Counted from the stretch's first letter, positions 18,692 through 28,079 are shown. The stretch is DNA of 64,000 bases from Pseudarcicella hirudinis (GCF_900115665.1 NZ_FOXH01000003.1:124001-188000), one strand, 5' to 3'. Translations and numbers: made by a program. Notes: a model not told the origin generated them from the sequence alone.

Positions 18692-19525
18692 ATGGATTAT
18701 ATTGAAGTGAAACTTACAGTTTCTGAAGACTTTACAGATATTTTTATGGCCGAATTAGGTGAAATAGGCTATGAAACATTTACGGAAGAAGACTATGGAT
18801 TAAATGCATACATTACAAACGACTTGTTTTCCGAAGAATCGCTGAAAGAAGTGTTGGCGCGTTATGCTGAGATGACTTCTGTAGAATATAGTTTTCAGAC
18901 TCTGGTAAAACAGAACTGGAATGAGGAATGGGAGAAAAACTATCAGCCAATCAGTGTAGATGGGATTGTGCAGGTGCGTGCGGGTTTTCATCAGCCTGAT
19001 CCTTCCTTTAAGTATGATATTGTCATTAATCCTAAAATGTCTTTTGGAACCGGTCACCATGAAACAACTTCAATGGTATTAAGTCTTCAGCAGGAAATCA
19101 ATCATACTAATAAAAAAGTTCTTGATGTTGGATGTGGCACAGGTATTCTGGCTATTATGGCCTCAAAACTTGGCGCCTCTCAGGTGGGTGCTTTCGATAT
19201 TGAGGAATGGGCTGCAGAGAATTCAAGAGAAAATGTAAGCTTAAATGATTGTAGTAATATTGAAGTAAGACAAGGGACAATTGAGGATGAACCCGCTGAT
19301 CAATATGATATTGTTTTAGCAAATATTAACAGAAATATCCTTATTCGTGACATTCCTAAGTACATAGAATTTATGAAACCTGCTCCCTCACAGTTGGTAG
19401 TAAGCGGCTTCTATCAGCACGATATAGAAGATATTGAATCTGTTGCAAAAAAGTGCGGATTAGCTAAAGTGAATGTGAGAGAAAAAAACAACTGGGCAGC
19501 TATTGTTTTCGAAAGAATCCAGTAA
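18692..19525 (+). CDS. prmA: ribosomal protein L11 methyltransferase PrmA
   Basis: The 277-residue protein starts at the ATG at 18692 (MDYIEVKL), the usual N-terminus in this phylum; an upstream in-frame start overlaps the presumed promoter. The N-terminal substrate-recognition domain (about 1-95) is followed by the linker motif INPKMSFGTGHHETT and the SAM-binding motif LDVGCGTGIL (about 143-152). ANINRNIL matches the catalytic NxNxxxL-type loop. PrmA methylates ribosomal protein L11 at several amino groups. Closest neighbours are a DUF1080 gene and an SNF2 helicase gene, both apparently separate units. Confidence 0.95.
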   Translation: MDYIEVKLTVSEDFTDIFMAELGEIGYETFTEEDYGLNAYITNDLFSEESLKEVLARYAEMTSVEYSFQTLVKQNWNEEWEKNYQPISVDGIVQVRAGFHQPDPSFKYDIVINPKMSFGTGHHETTSMVLSLQQEINHTNKKVLDVGCGTGILAIMASKLGASQVGAFDIEEWAAENSRENVSLNDCSNIEVRQGTIEDEPADQYDIVLANINRNILIRDIPKYIEFMKPAPSQLVVSGFYQHDIEDIESVAKKCGLAKVNVREKNNWAAIVFERIQ

Positions 19526-19533
19526 AAATGAGC

Positions 19534-19574
19534 CTTCGCAGAAGAAAAACCATGCCTTTTGCGAAGTTTTTTTT
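19534..19574 (+). terminator. terminator after prmA
   Basis: CTTCGCA pairs with TGCGAAG (19534-19540 with 19560-19566) and is followed by eight Ts. The loop is long, 19 bases. Confidence 0.65.
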
Positions 19575-19712
19575 GAATTAAAACAAAAAAATCTCAATAA
19601 AATACAAAAAAATACCCTAAATTTATTTATTTCTTCAAAAGTGTAACAGGTTGGTTTACAGTTTTTTAGTGTTTTTGTCATTCGCTTCTTTGTCGAAAAA
19701 ATCCATAAAAAG
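19575..19712. other. AT-rich spacer upstream of the SNF2 promoter
   Basis: This part of the 390-base gap between prmA and the SNF2 gene is AT-rich, with A and T tracts. I see no gene or repeat here. Confidence 0.5.
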
Positions 19713-19742
19713 TTGTTTTTTATTTAAAATTCTCTAAATTTG
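19713..19742 (+). promoter_or_regulatory. strong candidate housekeeping promoter of the SNF2 gene
   Basis: TTG at 19713-19715 and TAAATTTG at 19735-19742 are 19 bases apart, matching the Bacteroidetes -33/-7 consensus at a good spacing. Transcription would start near 19749, leaving a leader of about 167 bases before the ATG at 19916. Confidence 0.7.
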
Positions 19743-19748
19743 AAATTC

Positions 19749-19915
19749 AGAGAAAACCCAATTGTTTGAAAAAATTCCGTTTAAACTGCTTTCTATACTG
19801 CATTTTGTATAGGGTGTAGCTTAACCGGCAGCAAGTATTTATCTGAATAACCTCAAATTTAAAACGAAGGTGGGCAACCCATTGTGGGAATAGTCCTTTC
19901 TTTCTACCTATTTTT
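19749..19915 (+). promoter_or_regulatory. structured 5' leader of the SNF2 gene
   Basis: Within the presumed leader I see a hairpin CTATAC/GTATAG (19793-19798 with 19807-19812), a D-arm-like GCT/AGC element (GCTTAACCGGCAGC), and two mutually exclusive hairpins sharing one CCCA: TGGG-CAA-CCCA (19871-19881) and CCCA-TTG-TGGG (19878-19888). The last ends 27 bases before the start codon. I do not recognise a known riboswitch class. Confidence 0.45.
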
Positions 19916-22858
19916 ATGAAAGTTTCAACAACAGAACCATTTCAAATAATTTATTCATTTCTCTCGCACGAATACCTCGGATATCTGCTGGAGTCGTTCG
20001 TCGTGCAATTAGATACCAAAGGCCAGTTAACTTTATTAAATCAAAACGTTTCTGCCAAAAATATTAAAGAATTTTCCGAAGGACTTGATGATGCGGATTA
20101 CAAGCTTGTTAAACTGATCGATTCGATTCAGCAGGAAGCGATTTTTAAAAAATTTGCAGGTTCTAAAAAAAAGACCATAGTGGATTTTTTCCTGAAAGTG
20201 TATGATCCTCAGAAAGGCGATAAGCCTCTGCAGGAGCTTATTGGGAGTTATGTGGAAAATGTGAGAGCTGAAATAATGCCCCTGCTAAATGGAAAACAGC
20301 TTTTTATCATGGGCGGAGACGGAAATCCAATATGGCAAAAAGTGGAGGTTTTACCCGAGAAAGCTACAGTACTATTCCATTTCATGAGGAATGAAGAGAA
20401 TACACATTACTTTCCTACCATAAAATATCAGGGGGAAAAAGTGGATTTTCAATATAAGAATGCCTTTATCGTATGTGATGAACCTGCCTGGATGGTTCTG
20501 GAAAATCGACTGTATCATTTTGACAAGGATGTCGATGGAAAGAAACTGAGACCCTTTTTCAATAAAAAATTTATCATTATTCCCAAAACGGTAGAAGAGG
20601 ACTATTACAGGAAGTTTGTAACCTCAATTATTACCTTGTTTGACGTATATGCGAAAGGGTTTGAGATACGCTCTGAAACCTATAGCTGCGTGCCTGTTTT
20701 GAGTTTGTCAGAGATGAAAGTAAAGAGCCATACTGTCGGGGTTTTTGAGGCTCAGGAGGCTGAAAGCGAAGAAGATGACGAAAGTATGGTGAGCTTTGTA
20801 CTTTCTTTTAAATATGGCAAATATAACTTTCATTTCGACAGCTTCTCTTCTTCGGCTAATGTCAGTATGGAAAAAAAAGGAGATGATTATATTTTCCATA
20901 AAGTACGGAGAGACTTATACCGTGAAAAAGAAAAGCTCCGTATTTTGAAAAGCCTGGGTCTGGAAATAAAAAACGGGAGAATCAGTATTTCTAAGTCTGA
21001 AGCATTTATGTGGCTTCAGGCGAATTATCCGGCTTTAATAGAGGCTGGTTTTGAAATCAGTCAGAAAGTCGAAAATAATGCGAAGAAATACTTCCTCGGC
21101 TATTCAAATATAGATGTTAAGATTACAGAAGGACAAGACTGGTTTGATATTCATGCGCTGGTACGTTTTGGGGAATTTGAAATACCTTTTCTCAAACTGA
21201 GAAATCTGATTCTGCAAAAAAAGAGAGAATTTACCTTACCTAACGGGGAAGTTGCCGTAATTCCGGAAATATGGTTTACTCAATATTCCGAGTTATTCTC
21301 TTTTATGGAGCATCATATTGATAATGAAGGATTTATTCTGAAAAAACATCATTTGTCTCTGGTGCAGGATCTCCAAAAAGAGTCGCTTGCCAGAGCTGTC
21401 ATGACCCGTAAACTTGAAAAACTCCGGGATTTTGATGAGATTCAGGAATATCCGGTTCCGCAGGGATTTACCGGAAAATTGCGGCCATATCAAAAAGCCG
21501 GGTATGACTGGATGAGATTCCTCAATGATTATAATTTTGGTGGATGTCTTGCCGATGATATGGGTTTGGGCAAAACCATTATGTCACTTACTTTGCTGCA
21601 ATCACAGAAAGAAAATGGAGCAAAAGATCCTTCTTTATTAATTATGCCAACCTCCCTGATTTACAACTGGGAAATGGAAGCTGCTAAATTTACACCGGAT
21701 CTTAAAGTTTTAGTCTATACAGGAACTTATCGGGATAAGAATATTGAACAGTTCCGGGATTATGACCTGGTGCTTACTTCTTATGGAATTGTAAGAATAG
21801 ATATTGATTTATTAAAGGATTTCCGATTCCATTATGTAATACTCGATGAGTCTCAGTCTATTAAAAACCCCTCTTCTTTTATTACAAAGGCTGTTACACA
21901 ATTGAATTCCAGATACAGACTAATCCTTACCGGGACACCTTTGGAGAACAGTACCTTAGACTTATGGTCTCAGATGTCTTTTGTCAATCCCGGACTTTTA
22001 GGAAATCAGACATTTTTCAGAAATGAATTTCAGATTCCCATTGAAAAGAAAAATGATGAAGCCAAGACGCAGCGCCTGTATTCAATTATAAAACCATTTA
22101 TGCTTCGAAGGCATAAGTCGCAGGTTGCTACCGAATTACCTCCTAAAATTGAAAGTATTCATTATTCACAAATGACCGATCAGCAGGAACATGAATATGA
22201 GGAGGCAAAATCATATTATCGTAACCTGATACTGGAACATATTGAAGAAGAAGGGATTGCCAAATCTCAGATGGTTGTATTACAAGGTCTGACCAAGCTT
22301 CGGCAGATCGCAAATCATCCCCGCCTGACTGATACAGAATATGATGGTGATTCCGGAAAATTGGATGATGTTTTGCAGAAAATGGAAACAGTGGTAGAAG
22401 AAAACCACAAAATTTTGATTTTTAGCCAGTTTGTAAAACACCTGGAATTGTTCAGGGAAAGGCTGGAAGAGCAGGGGAGGCCTTATGCTTATCTGGATGG
22501 AAGTACGTATGACAGACAATCTCAGGTTGAGCTTTTCCAAAATACAGAAGGAGTCAAAATATTTCTGATTTCTCTTAAAGCAGGCGGGCTGGGGCTAAAT
22601 CTGACAGCCGCAGAATATGTATTTATCCTGGATCCATGGTGGAATCCGGCCATAGAGGCACAAGCCGTTGACAGGGCGCATAGAATTGGTCAGCAAAATA
22701 CCGTTTTTACCTATAAATTTATTACAAAGAATACAGTCGAGGAAAAAATTCTGGCTTTACAGAGATCAAAACAAAGACTTGCCAGCGAATTGATAACTAC
22801 AGAAGAGAGTTTTGTGAAGTCTTTAACGAAAGAAGATTTAATAGCATTGCTGGAATAA
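19916..22858 (+). CDS. SNF2/RapA-type superfamily 2 DNA helicase/translocase
   Basis: The 980-residue protein has an unassigned N-terminal half (about 1-510, with an acidic patch ESEEDDES near 285) and a C-terminal Snf2 motor. Motif I is DDMGLGKT (about 546-553), motif II is DESQ (about 643), motif III LTGTPLENS, motif V GGLGLNLTAA and motif VI DRAHRIGQ (about 920). These translocases move along double-stranded DNA and remodel protein-DNA complexes; bacterial relatives recycle RNA polymerase. Nothing nearby suggests a defence island, so I read it as a stand-alone chromosomal gene with a long leader. Its terminator is probably the hairpin at 23100. Confidence 0.92.
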   Translation: MKVSTTEPFQIIYSFLSHEYLGYLLESFVVQLDTKGQLTLLNQNVSAKNIKEFSEGLDDADYKLVKLIDSIQQEAIFKKFAGSKKKTIVDFFLKVYDPQKGDKPLQELIGSYVENVRAEIMPLLNGKQLFIMGGDGNPIWQKVEVLPEKATVLFHFMRNEENTHYFPTIKYQGEKVDFQYKNAFIVCDEPAWMVLENRLYHFDKDVDGKKLRPFFNKKFIIIPKTVEEDYYRKFVTSIITLFDVYAKGFEIRSETYSCVPVLSLSEMKVKSHTVGVFEAQEAESEEDDESMVSFVLSFKYGKYNFHFDSFSSSANVSMEKKGDDYIFHKVRRDLYREKEKLRILKSLGLEIKNGRISISKSEAFMWLQANYPALIEAGFEISQKVENNAKKYFLGYSNIDVKITEGQDWFDIHALVRFGEFEIPFLKLRNLILQKKREFTLPNGEVAVIPEIWFTQYSELFSFMEHHIDNEGFILKKHHLSLVQDLQKESLARAVMTRKLEKLRDFDEIQEYPVPQGFTGKLRPYQKAGYDWMRFLNDYNFGGCLADDMGLGKTIMSLTLLQSQKENGAKDPSLLIMPTSLIYNWEMEAAKFTPDLKVLVYTGTYRDKNIEQFRDYDLVLTSYGIVRIDIDLLKDFRFHYVILDESQSIKNPSSFITKAVTQLNSRYRLILTGTPLENSTLDLWSQMSFVNPGLLGNQTFFRNEFQIPIEKKNDEAKTQRLYSIIKPFMLRRHKSQVATELPPKIESIHYSQMTDQQEHEYEEAKSYYRNLILEHIEEEGIAKSQMVVLQGLTKLRQIANHPRLTDTEYDGDSGKLDDVLQKMETVVEENHKILIFSQFVKHLELFRERLEEQGRPYAYLDGSTYDRQSQVELFQNTEGVKIFLISLKAGGLGLNLTAAEYVFILDPWWNPAIEAQAVDRAHRIGQQNTVFTYKFITKNTVEEKILALQRSKQRLASELITTEESFVKSLTKEDLIALLE

Positions 22859-23099
22859 TATAAATCGGTAAATATTTCTTTATGAGGGATATATCAGAAC
22901 CGCATATTGGTATTTTTGAGGGATTTTGAAAAAAGAAGGTTTGAGTTTGATGAACATTTGTTCAGATTTGTCACTTTTTTGCGTCGTTGTCAAATGTCTA
23001 TCTACGTTGATGTAAAACCTGCTTTTTTTTATTGAGTATAAATAAGATTAGTATCCAATTTGTTTAAATTTGTACTGCATTTAACTATGCTGACTTTAT
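22859..23099. other. non-coding spacer with a promoter-like element
   Basis: No gene is seen. TAAATTTG at 23065-23072 resembles a plus-strand -7 element, without a convincing -33 TTG. It lies 28 bases ahead of the strong hairpin at 23100. Confidence 0.4.
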
Positions 23100-23134
23100 A
23101 GCCTGACAGAGTGGCGGCTCTGCTCAGGCTTTTT
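23100..23134 (+). terminator. strong intrinsic terminator between the SNF2 gene and mntR
   Basis: AGCCTGACAGAG (23100-23111) pairs with CTCTG-C-TCAGGCT (23118-23130), one bulged C, loop TGGCGG, followed by TTTT. It lies 241 bases after the SNF2 stop. It could instead end a short RNA started at the TAAATTTG box upstream. Confidence 0.8.
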
Positions 23135-23179
23135 CGTTTCTAAAGCCTTCCGGCAGTAAGCAATCTTTTGATTTTCAGG

Positions 23180-23842
23180 CTATTTTTGCTCAATAACCAA
23201 AATGTTTTTTGCTACCTCATGACTGATGAAAATGGCATTGCCGGAAGAGATGGAGATAGAAAGAGATTTGTCGAATTCGTTTAATTCCAATATTGTAATT
23301 CCGGCACCTAATATCAATCCGGTTTTGTCAAGATATTGAAGAAAAGCTGAGGAATGCTCAGAAACACCAACCATCAATACATTTTTGCCAACTTCAATTT
23401 CCGAGAGGTTCTGATAACCGAGAACCGGCATTCTTCCGTTATGGTCCGGAATGGGATCACCATGTGGGTCAAATTTTGGGAAACCCAGAAATTCATCGAG
23501 TTTTGCTACTAATTCTTCGGAATCAATGTGTTCAAGTTGTTCTGCAATATCGTGCACTTCATCCCAGTTAAACCCAAGTTTCGCTACTAAAAAAACCTCC
23601 CAGAGTCTGTGTTTTCTGATGACAGAAAGGGCAACCCGTTCACCCTCAGCAGTCAATGTAACTCCCTGATATTTCTGATAATTCACTAATTGTTTGTCAG
23701 ATAATTTTCTCAGCATATCCGAAACAGAAGCTGCTTTGGTTTGAGTTAATTCTGCTACAGCATTGGTACTCACTTCGCTATTTGTTTCTGCGGAGAGTTT
23801 ATAAATAATTTTAAGGTAGTTTTCTTCGGTAAATGATGTCAT
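23180..23842 (-). CDS. mntR: MntR/DtxR-family metal-dependent transcriptional repressor
   Basis: The 220-residue protein has the DtxR-family layout: an N-terminal winged helix (about 1-65, with VSTNAVAELTQTKAASVSDMLRKL as the HTH), a metal-binding dimerisation domain with RKHRLWEVFL and the His/Glu cluster VHDIAEQLEHIDSEEL (about 74-110), GFPKFDPHGDPIP, and a C-terminal FeoA/SH3-like domain (about 145-218). Divergent placement from mntH, with a perfect palindrome between, makes manganese sensing likely over iron. It would repress mntH when Mn(II) is sufficient. Confidence 0.9.
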   Translation of the reverse strand: MTSFTEENYLKIIYKLSAETNSEVSTNAVAELTQTKAASVSDMLRKLSDKQLVNYQKYQGVTLTAEGERVALSVIRKHRLWEVFLVAKLGFNWDEVHDIAEQLEHIDSEELVAKLDEFLGFPKFDPHGDPIPDHNGRMPVLGYQNLSEIEVGKNVLMVGVSEHSSAFLQYLDKTGLILGAGITILELNEFDKSLSISISSGNAIFISHEVAKNILVIEQK

Positions 23843-23962
23843 TGTTGATCGTGAATGGTAAAAAATAAGGAAATATAAAGCGATTGATTGTCAAATACTT
23901 TCGCCGTTATTTACCTGCTTTAAAAAGCAACACAAGTTAAGATTTTAAAAATTAATAAAGAA

Positions 23963-23982
23963 TTTTTAGATTAATCTAAAAA
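23963..23982. promoter_or_regulatory. 20-bp perfect palindrome, candidate MntR operator
   Basis: TTTTTAGATTAATCTAAAAA is identical to its reverse complement. The half-site TTTAGATTA resembles DtxR/MntR operators, which have TTAGGTTA-type arms. It lies in the mntR-mntH divergent region, 121 bases from the mntR start and 187 from the mntH start. Confidence 0.65.
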
Positions 23983-24051
23983 AACAATTTGAAATGCAAA
24001 AATCATGAATTAAGTTTGTTAAGATTTCATAAAGGTCTGTCACAAAAGGAA

Positions 24052-24083
24052 TTGAAAAACACATTATCAGTCCGGTACTTTTG
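24052..24083 (+). promoter_or_regulatory. mntH: candidate mntH promoter
   Basis: TTG at 24052-24054 and TACTTTTG at 24076-24083 are 21 bases apart, the same spacing as in the sigma-gene promoter at 28621. Transcription would start near 24090, leaving a leader of about 79 bases. Confidence 0.6.
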
Positions 24084-24168
24084 AACAGTTTGGTTTTATG
24101 AATCTGAACAAGGTTGCAGAAACTTTGATTATTTTAAACAATATAGTTTAGTAAAGGAAAGTATTGTA

Positions 24169-25485
24169 ATGGCAAAAGCTTGGAAGAATAATAATGTAAC
24201 ACCTTCATTACCGGAAGTTTATTCATCAGTAAATGTGCCGCAATTCGGCACTTTCTGGCAAAAGTTAAAAGCTTTTGCAGGTCCGGGATTAATGGTAGCA
24301 GTAGGGTATATGGATCCGGGAAACTGGGCAACGGATATTGCCGGAGGAGCGCAATTTGGTTATATGCTTTTATCTGTGATTCTGCTTTCTAACCTCTTTG
24401 CGATGCTTTTACAGCATTTATCTCTTAAACTTGGTATCGTAACAGGGCGTGACCTTGCTCAGGCCTGTCGTGGGGCTTATTCGAAGCCTGTCGCTATTTT
24501 TCTCTGGATTTTGTGTGAAATTGCCATTGCTGCCTGTGATCTGGCGGAGGTGATTGGTTCTGCGCTGGCATTAAATCTTCTGTTCGGAATGCCTCTGACG
24601 ATGGGAGTAGTAGTGACGGTGCTTGATGTGCTTGTGCTTCTGTATTTTCAGGGGAAAGGATTCAGGGTATTAGAGAGCATTGTTGCAGCATTGATCTTCA
24701 TGATATTTTGTTGTTTTGCCTATGAAATAGTTGTTTCGCAGCCTTCTGTAAATGAGATGCTGGGAGGACTTATTCCTAAACCGGAAATTATTTCAAATCC
24801 TTCTGCTCTTTATGTAGCAATCGGGATTCTGGGTGCTACAGTAATGCCACATAACCTTTACCTGCATTCGAGCATCGTTCAAACCAGAAATTTTCAGAAA
24901 ACCGATGAGGGAAAGCGATCGGCTATAAAATTTGCCACAATTGATTCCAACATTTCACTTTCACTGGCCTTTTTAATAAATGCAGCCATTCTGATTTTAG
25001 CTGCTGCCTCTTTTCACAATTCAGGAAACACCAATGTGGCAGATATTCATGATGCGTATCATTTACTTGATCCGGTTTTGGGAGTGAAATTTGCAGGAAT
25101 TTTATTTGCGGTGGCTCTACTGGCTTCCGGCCAGAATTCTACATTGACCGGAACATTGGCCGGGCAGATTGTGATGGAGGGTTTTCTGAATATTAAATTA
25201 AAACCCTGGAAAAGAAGATTGTTAACCCGGCTAATCGCCGTGATTCCGGCATTGGTCGTAACGATTATTTACGGAGAAAAAGGCACAGGAGACTTGCTGG
25301 TTTTGAGTCAGGTTATATTATCTCTTCAGCTTAGTTTTGCAGTAGTTCCGTTGGTGATGTTTACAAGCGATAAACTCAAGATGGGGAATTTCGCTAACTC
25401 TCCGGTTTTAAGGATAAGTTCCTGGATTGTTGCGATAATAATTATCGGATTGAACTCTTATTTACTTTGGGATACACTTTTCTAA
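24169..25485 (+). CDS. mntH: Nramp-family Mn(II)/divalent metal transporter MntH
   Basis: The 438-residue protein has eleven or so membrane helices with the two Nramp signatures: Asp49-Pro-Gly-Asn52 in helix 1 (GYMDPGNWATD) and Met226-Pro-His-Asn229 in helix 6 (TVMPHNLYLHS), which hold the metal ion in the inward gate. The intracellular loop GQNSTLTGTLAGQIVMEGFL is also conserved. It imports Mn(II), possibly Fe(II), driven by protons. Neighbours are the divergent repressor gene mntR and the convergent crtB gene 19 bases away. Regulation by MntR through the palindrome at 23963 is inferred. Confidence 0.95.
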   Translation: MAKAWKNNNVTPSLPEVYSSVNVPQFGTFWQKLKAFAGPGLMVAVGYMDPGNWATDIAGGAQFGYMLLSVILLSNLFAMLLQHLSLKLGIVTGRDLAQACRGAYSKPVAIFLWILCEIAIAACDLAEVIGSALALNLLFGMPLTMGVVVTVLDVLVLLYFQGKGFRVLESIVAALIFMIFCCFAYEIVVSQPSVNEMLGGLIPKPEIISNPSALYVAIGILGATVMPHNLYLHSSIVQTRNFQKTDEGKRSAIKFATIDSNISLSLAFLINAAILILAAASFHNSGNTNVADIHDAYHLLDPVLGVKFAGILFAVALLASGQNSTLTGTLAGQIVMEGFLNIKLKPWKRRLLTRLIAVIPALVVTIIYGEKGTGDLLVLSQVILSLQLSFAVVPLVMFTSDKLKMGNFANSPVLRISSWIVAIIIIGLNSYLLWDTLF

Positions 25486-25504
25486 GGTTTTCAGAAAGAA
25501 GACT

Positions 25505-26341
25505 TTAGAAAACGTTCAGTCTGAACTGAAAATAGGTTTTTGCCAGTAAAGTGATTTTCTGAAAATCAGGCACGCGGATCCTTTCGTTCTGAATTTTAGA
25601 AGCAGGACACCCTTTGATTTTCTCAAATAATCTCAGATAATATTTATAGGCAAGATAAACGCCGGCTTTTGCACCTTTAGGCAATCCGGTGATACCAATA
25701 TAGGCGGCATCAAAATCGGCCTGAATATCGCGCTCAATCAATTGTTTGTCTTCTTTGGTAAAATTGGCAAAATCTACATCCGGAAAATAGGTTCTTCCTC
25801 TTTCCTGATAATCTGCTTTAATATCCCTGAGAAAGTTTACTTTTTGAAAGGCGGAGCCCAGACTCCTTGCACCATCTTTTAGACGTTCGTAGGTATCGGC
25901 ATCGCCCTCACAGAAAACTTTCAGACACATTAATCCAACTACTTCAGCAGAACCATAAATATAATCTTTATAGCCAACCTCATTGTAATCCGTCAGATAC
26001 AGATCCATTTCCATAGAATTCAGGAAGGCTTCAATTAATTCTTTATCAATTTTGTATTGCTTCACAATAATCTGAAAGGCGTGCAAGACCGGATTTAAAC
26101 TTATTCCTTCATCAATGGCTTTGAAGGTATCCTCCCTGTATTTTTTGAGCAATGCTTTTTTGTCAAAACCTTCAAAAGTATCTACAATTTCATCTGCATA
26201 TCTTACAAAACCATAAATTGCATACACAGGCATATGAAATCTTTTGTCCAGGGTTTTAATACCCAGAGTAAAAGATGTACTGTAGTGCTCGGTTATGAGC
26301 TTGCTGCATTCAAAAGTTGTTGTATTATAAAGAGATATCAT
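25505..26341 (-). CDS. crtB: phytoene/squalene synthase family protein CrtB
   Basis: The 278-residue protein carries both aspartate-rich motifs of head-to-head prenyl synthases: Asp50-Glu-Ile-Val-Asp54 and Asp173-Ile-Lys-Ala-Asp177 in FLRDIKADYQERGRTYFP. It condenses two geranylgeranyl diphosphates to phytoene. It lies 24 bases downstream of crtI in the same direction and is the last gene of that pair. No lycopene cyclase, hydroxylase or ketolase gene lies within reach, so the end pigment is not determined. It converges on mntH. Confidence 0.93.
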   Translation of the reverse strand: MISLYNTTTFECSKLITEHYSTSFTLGIKTLDKRFHMPVYAIYGFVRYADEIVDTFEGFDKKALLKKYREDTFKAIDEGISLNPVLHAFQIIVKQYKIDKELIEAFLNSMEMDLYLTDYNEVGYKDYIYGSAEVVGLMCLKVFCEGDADTYERLKDGARSLGSAFQKVNFLRDIKADYQERGRTYFPDVDFANFTKEDKQLIERDIQADFDAAYIGITGLPKGAKAGVYLAYKYYLRLFEKIKGCPASKIQNERIRVPDFQKITLLAKTYFQFRLNVF

Positions 26342-26365
26342 AGTAAAACGGCAAAAGGTAAAATT

Positions 26366-27841
26366 TTAACTGATCGGGAATTCTTTTTCAACTTCGCTGG
26401 CAACCACTAATCCTGAAATAAGCGAAGGAGGAACCCCTGGCCCCGGAACGGTAAGCTGCCCGGTATAATATAGATTTTTAACTTTTTTATTTTTAAGGGA
26501 AGGTTTTAACAGCGCTGTTTGCCTCAGGGTATTGGCCAAACCATAGGCATTTCCTTTGAAGGCATTGTAATCACTGCTAAAATCCTTATGTGCATAACTT
26601 CTTTTAAAAATAACGGAATCTCTGATAGAAATACCACAATATTTTTCTAAACGATCCATAAGGATGTTATAATATGTCTCCCTGATTTCATCATTGTCTT
26701 CCAGACCGGGGGCAACCGGAATTAAAAGGAATAAATTTTCGCAGCCTTCCGGCGCTACCTCCGGATCTGTTTTTGAAGGAGCCGAAATATAAAAAAGAGG
26801 TTTCTCAGGCCATTCAGGTTCTGTATAAATTTCATGAGCATGAAGCGTAAAATCCTCATCGAAGAATAGATTATGATGCTCCAGTTTCGGGATTCTTTTA
26901 TTGATACCCAGATAGAAAAGTAATGATGATGGTGCCATGACTCTGCTATCCCAATATTTTTGATCATAGTTCTGCAATGTTTTGTCAAGAAGTACTGAAT
27001 CAACATGGTGATAATCAGCACTGGCAATGACAACATCTGCGTCGAAAGTATCTGTATCAGTAATAACCCGATGGGCCTTGTCTTTCAAAACCTCGATTTT
27101 TCTGACATTCTGATTAAAAGTAATCTTAACACCTTTTTCTTTTGCCAGGGAAACCATTCCTTTTACTATTTCATGCATGCCGCCCATCGGATACCAGGTT
27201 CCCAGTTTAATTTCAGCATAGTTCATCAAACTATACATAGCCGGAGTATTTTGTGGGATTGCTCCGAGAAATAAAATAGGAAACTCCATAAGCTTCAGGA
27301 TTTTTTCATTCCTGAAAAATTTCCGGATATGTGTATGAAAAGATTGGAAAACATCCAGTCTGATTACATCATATAACAGCTTCAAACTTAGAAATTCAGT
27401 AATGCTTCTGGAAGGTTTCCACACAAACTTCTTGATGCCAACCTCGTATTTATAACCAGCCTGATCAAGAAATTTATAAAGGTTTTCTCTGCTTCCTGTC
27501 TCTATACTTTCAAAGAGATTGCCAAGTTCTTCAAGGTTCGACGGTAATTTAATGGTTTCATTTCCTTCCAGAATGACCGAATAGGAAGGATTTAGCCGAA
27601 CCAACTTGTAATAATCTTCCGGTTTTCTGCCAAATTTCCCAAAATAGTTTTCGAAAACATCAGGCATCCAGTACCAGCTTGGTCCCATGTCAAAAGTAAA
27701 CCCCGACTCCTTAAAAACCCGTGCTCTGCCACCGGCGGAGTCATTTTTTTCAAGAATAGTAACATCATATCCCTTTTCCGCTAAATCTGTTGCTGCTGCT
27801 AAACCTGAAAAACCAGAACCGATGACTATTACTTTTTTCAT
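26366..27841 (-). CDS. crtI: phytoene desaturase CrtI
   Basis: The 491-residue protein begins with the FAD-binding Rossmann motif GSGFSG (Gly8, Gly10, Gly13) ending at Glu31, and closes with [22 protein letters not shown], the C-terminal carotenoid desaturase signature. It desaturates phytoene stepwise, using FAD, at the inner membrane. It is the first gene of the crtI-crtB pair. A minus-strand -7-like TAAATTTG at 27881-27874 gives a short leader; the sigma gene upstream ends in its own terminator, so crtIB is probably separately transcribed. Confidence 0.95.
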   Translation of the reverse strand: MKKVIVIGSGFSGLAAATDLAEKGYDVTILEKNDSAGGRARVFKESGFTFDMGPSWYWMPDVFENYFGKFGRKPEDYYKLVRLNPSYSVILEGNETIKLPSNLEELGNLFESIETGSRENLYKFLDQAGYKYEVGIKKFVWKPSRSITEFLSLKLLYDVIRLDVFQSFHTHIRKFFRNEKILKLMEFPILFLGAIPQNTPAMYSLMNYAEIKLGTWYPMGGMHEIVKGMVSLAKEKGVKITFNQNVRKIEVLKDKAHRVITDTDTFDADVVIASADYHHVDSVLLDKTLQNYDQKYWDSRVMAPSSLLFYLGINKRIPKLEHHNLFFDEDFTLHAHEIYTEPEWPEKPLFYISAPSKTDPEVAPEGCENLFLLIPVAPGLEDNDEIRETYYNILMDRLEKYCGISIRDSVIFKRSYAHKDFSSDYNAFKGNAYGLANTLRQTALLKPSLKNKKVKNLYYTGQLTVPGPGVPPSLISGLVVASEVEKEFPIS

Positions 27842-27873
27842 TATTAATCTGCCGATAAAGTATTAAAAAAAAT

Positions 27874-27881
27874 CAAATTTA
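27874..27881 (-). promoter_or_regulatory. crtI: candidate crtI -7 element
   Basis: On the minus strand TAAATTTG fits TAnnTTTG and lies 33 bases before the crtI start. No clear -33 TTG is seen at 19-21 bases. Confidence 0.4.
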
Positions 27882-27988
27882 GGGTAAAACTTAATGAAAG
27901 TATTGATTTGGCGAATAAATGCTGGTTTTTGAATATAAACACCCCAATATGTATTTTGTTTAATTATTTTGTAATTATAATAAACAAA

Positions 27989-28020
27989 ACAAAAAAGCCA
28001 GACCAAAGCCTGACCTTTTG
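27989..28020 (-). terminator. terminator after the ECF sigma gene
   Basis: On the minus strand CAAAAGGTCAGGC pairs with GTCTGGCTTTTTTG (two G-T pairs, loop TTTG), followed by more Ts. It separates the sigma gene from crtI. Confidence 0.7.
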
Positions 28021-28079
28021 TAATGTTCTTCTGTTAACCAAAAATAATGGTTTCTTTATGACTACTTAAATGTTCGAAA

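Noticed and set aside
19811-19892. tRNA-like stretch (GTGTAGCTTAACCGGCAGC with GGGCAACCC)
   Set aside because: The D-arm-like piece has no matching acceptor stem, no proper anticodon arm and no GTTCRA T-loop. I kept it only as part of the structured leader.
19916-22858. Phage-defence (DISARM/Snf2-type) system
   Set aside because: No methyltransferase, nuclease or other defence gene is adjacent; neighbours are housekeeping genes.
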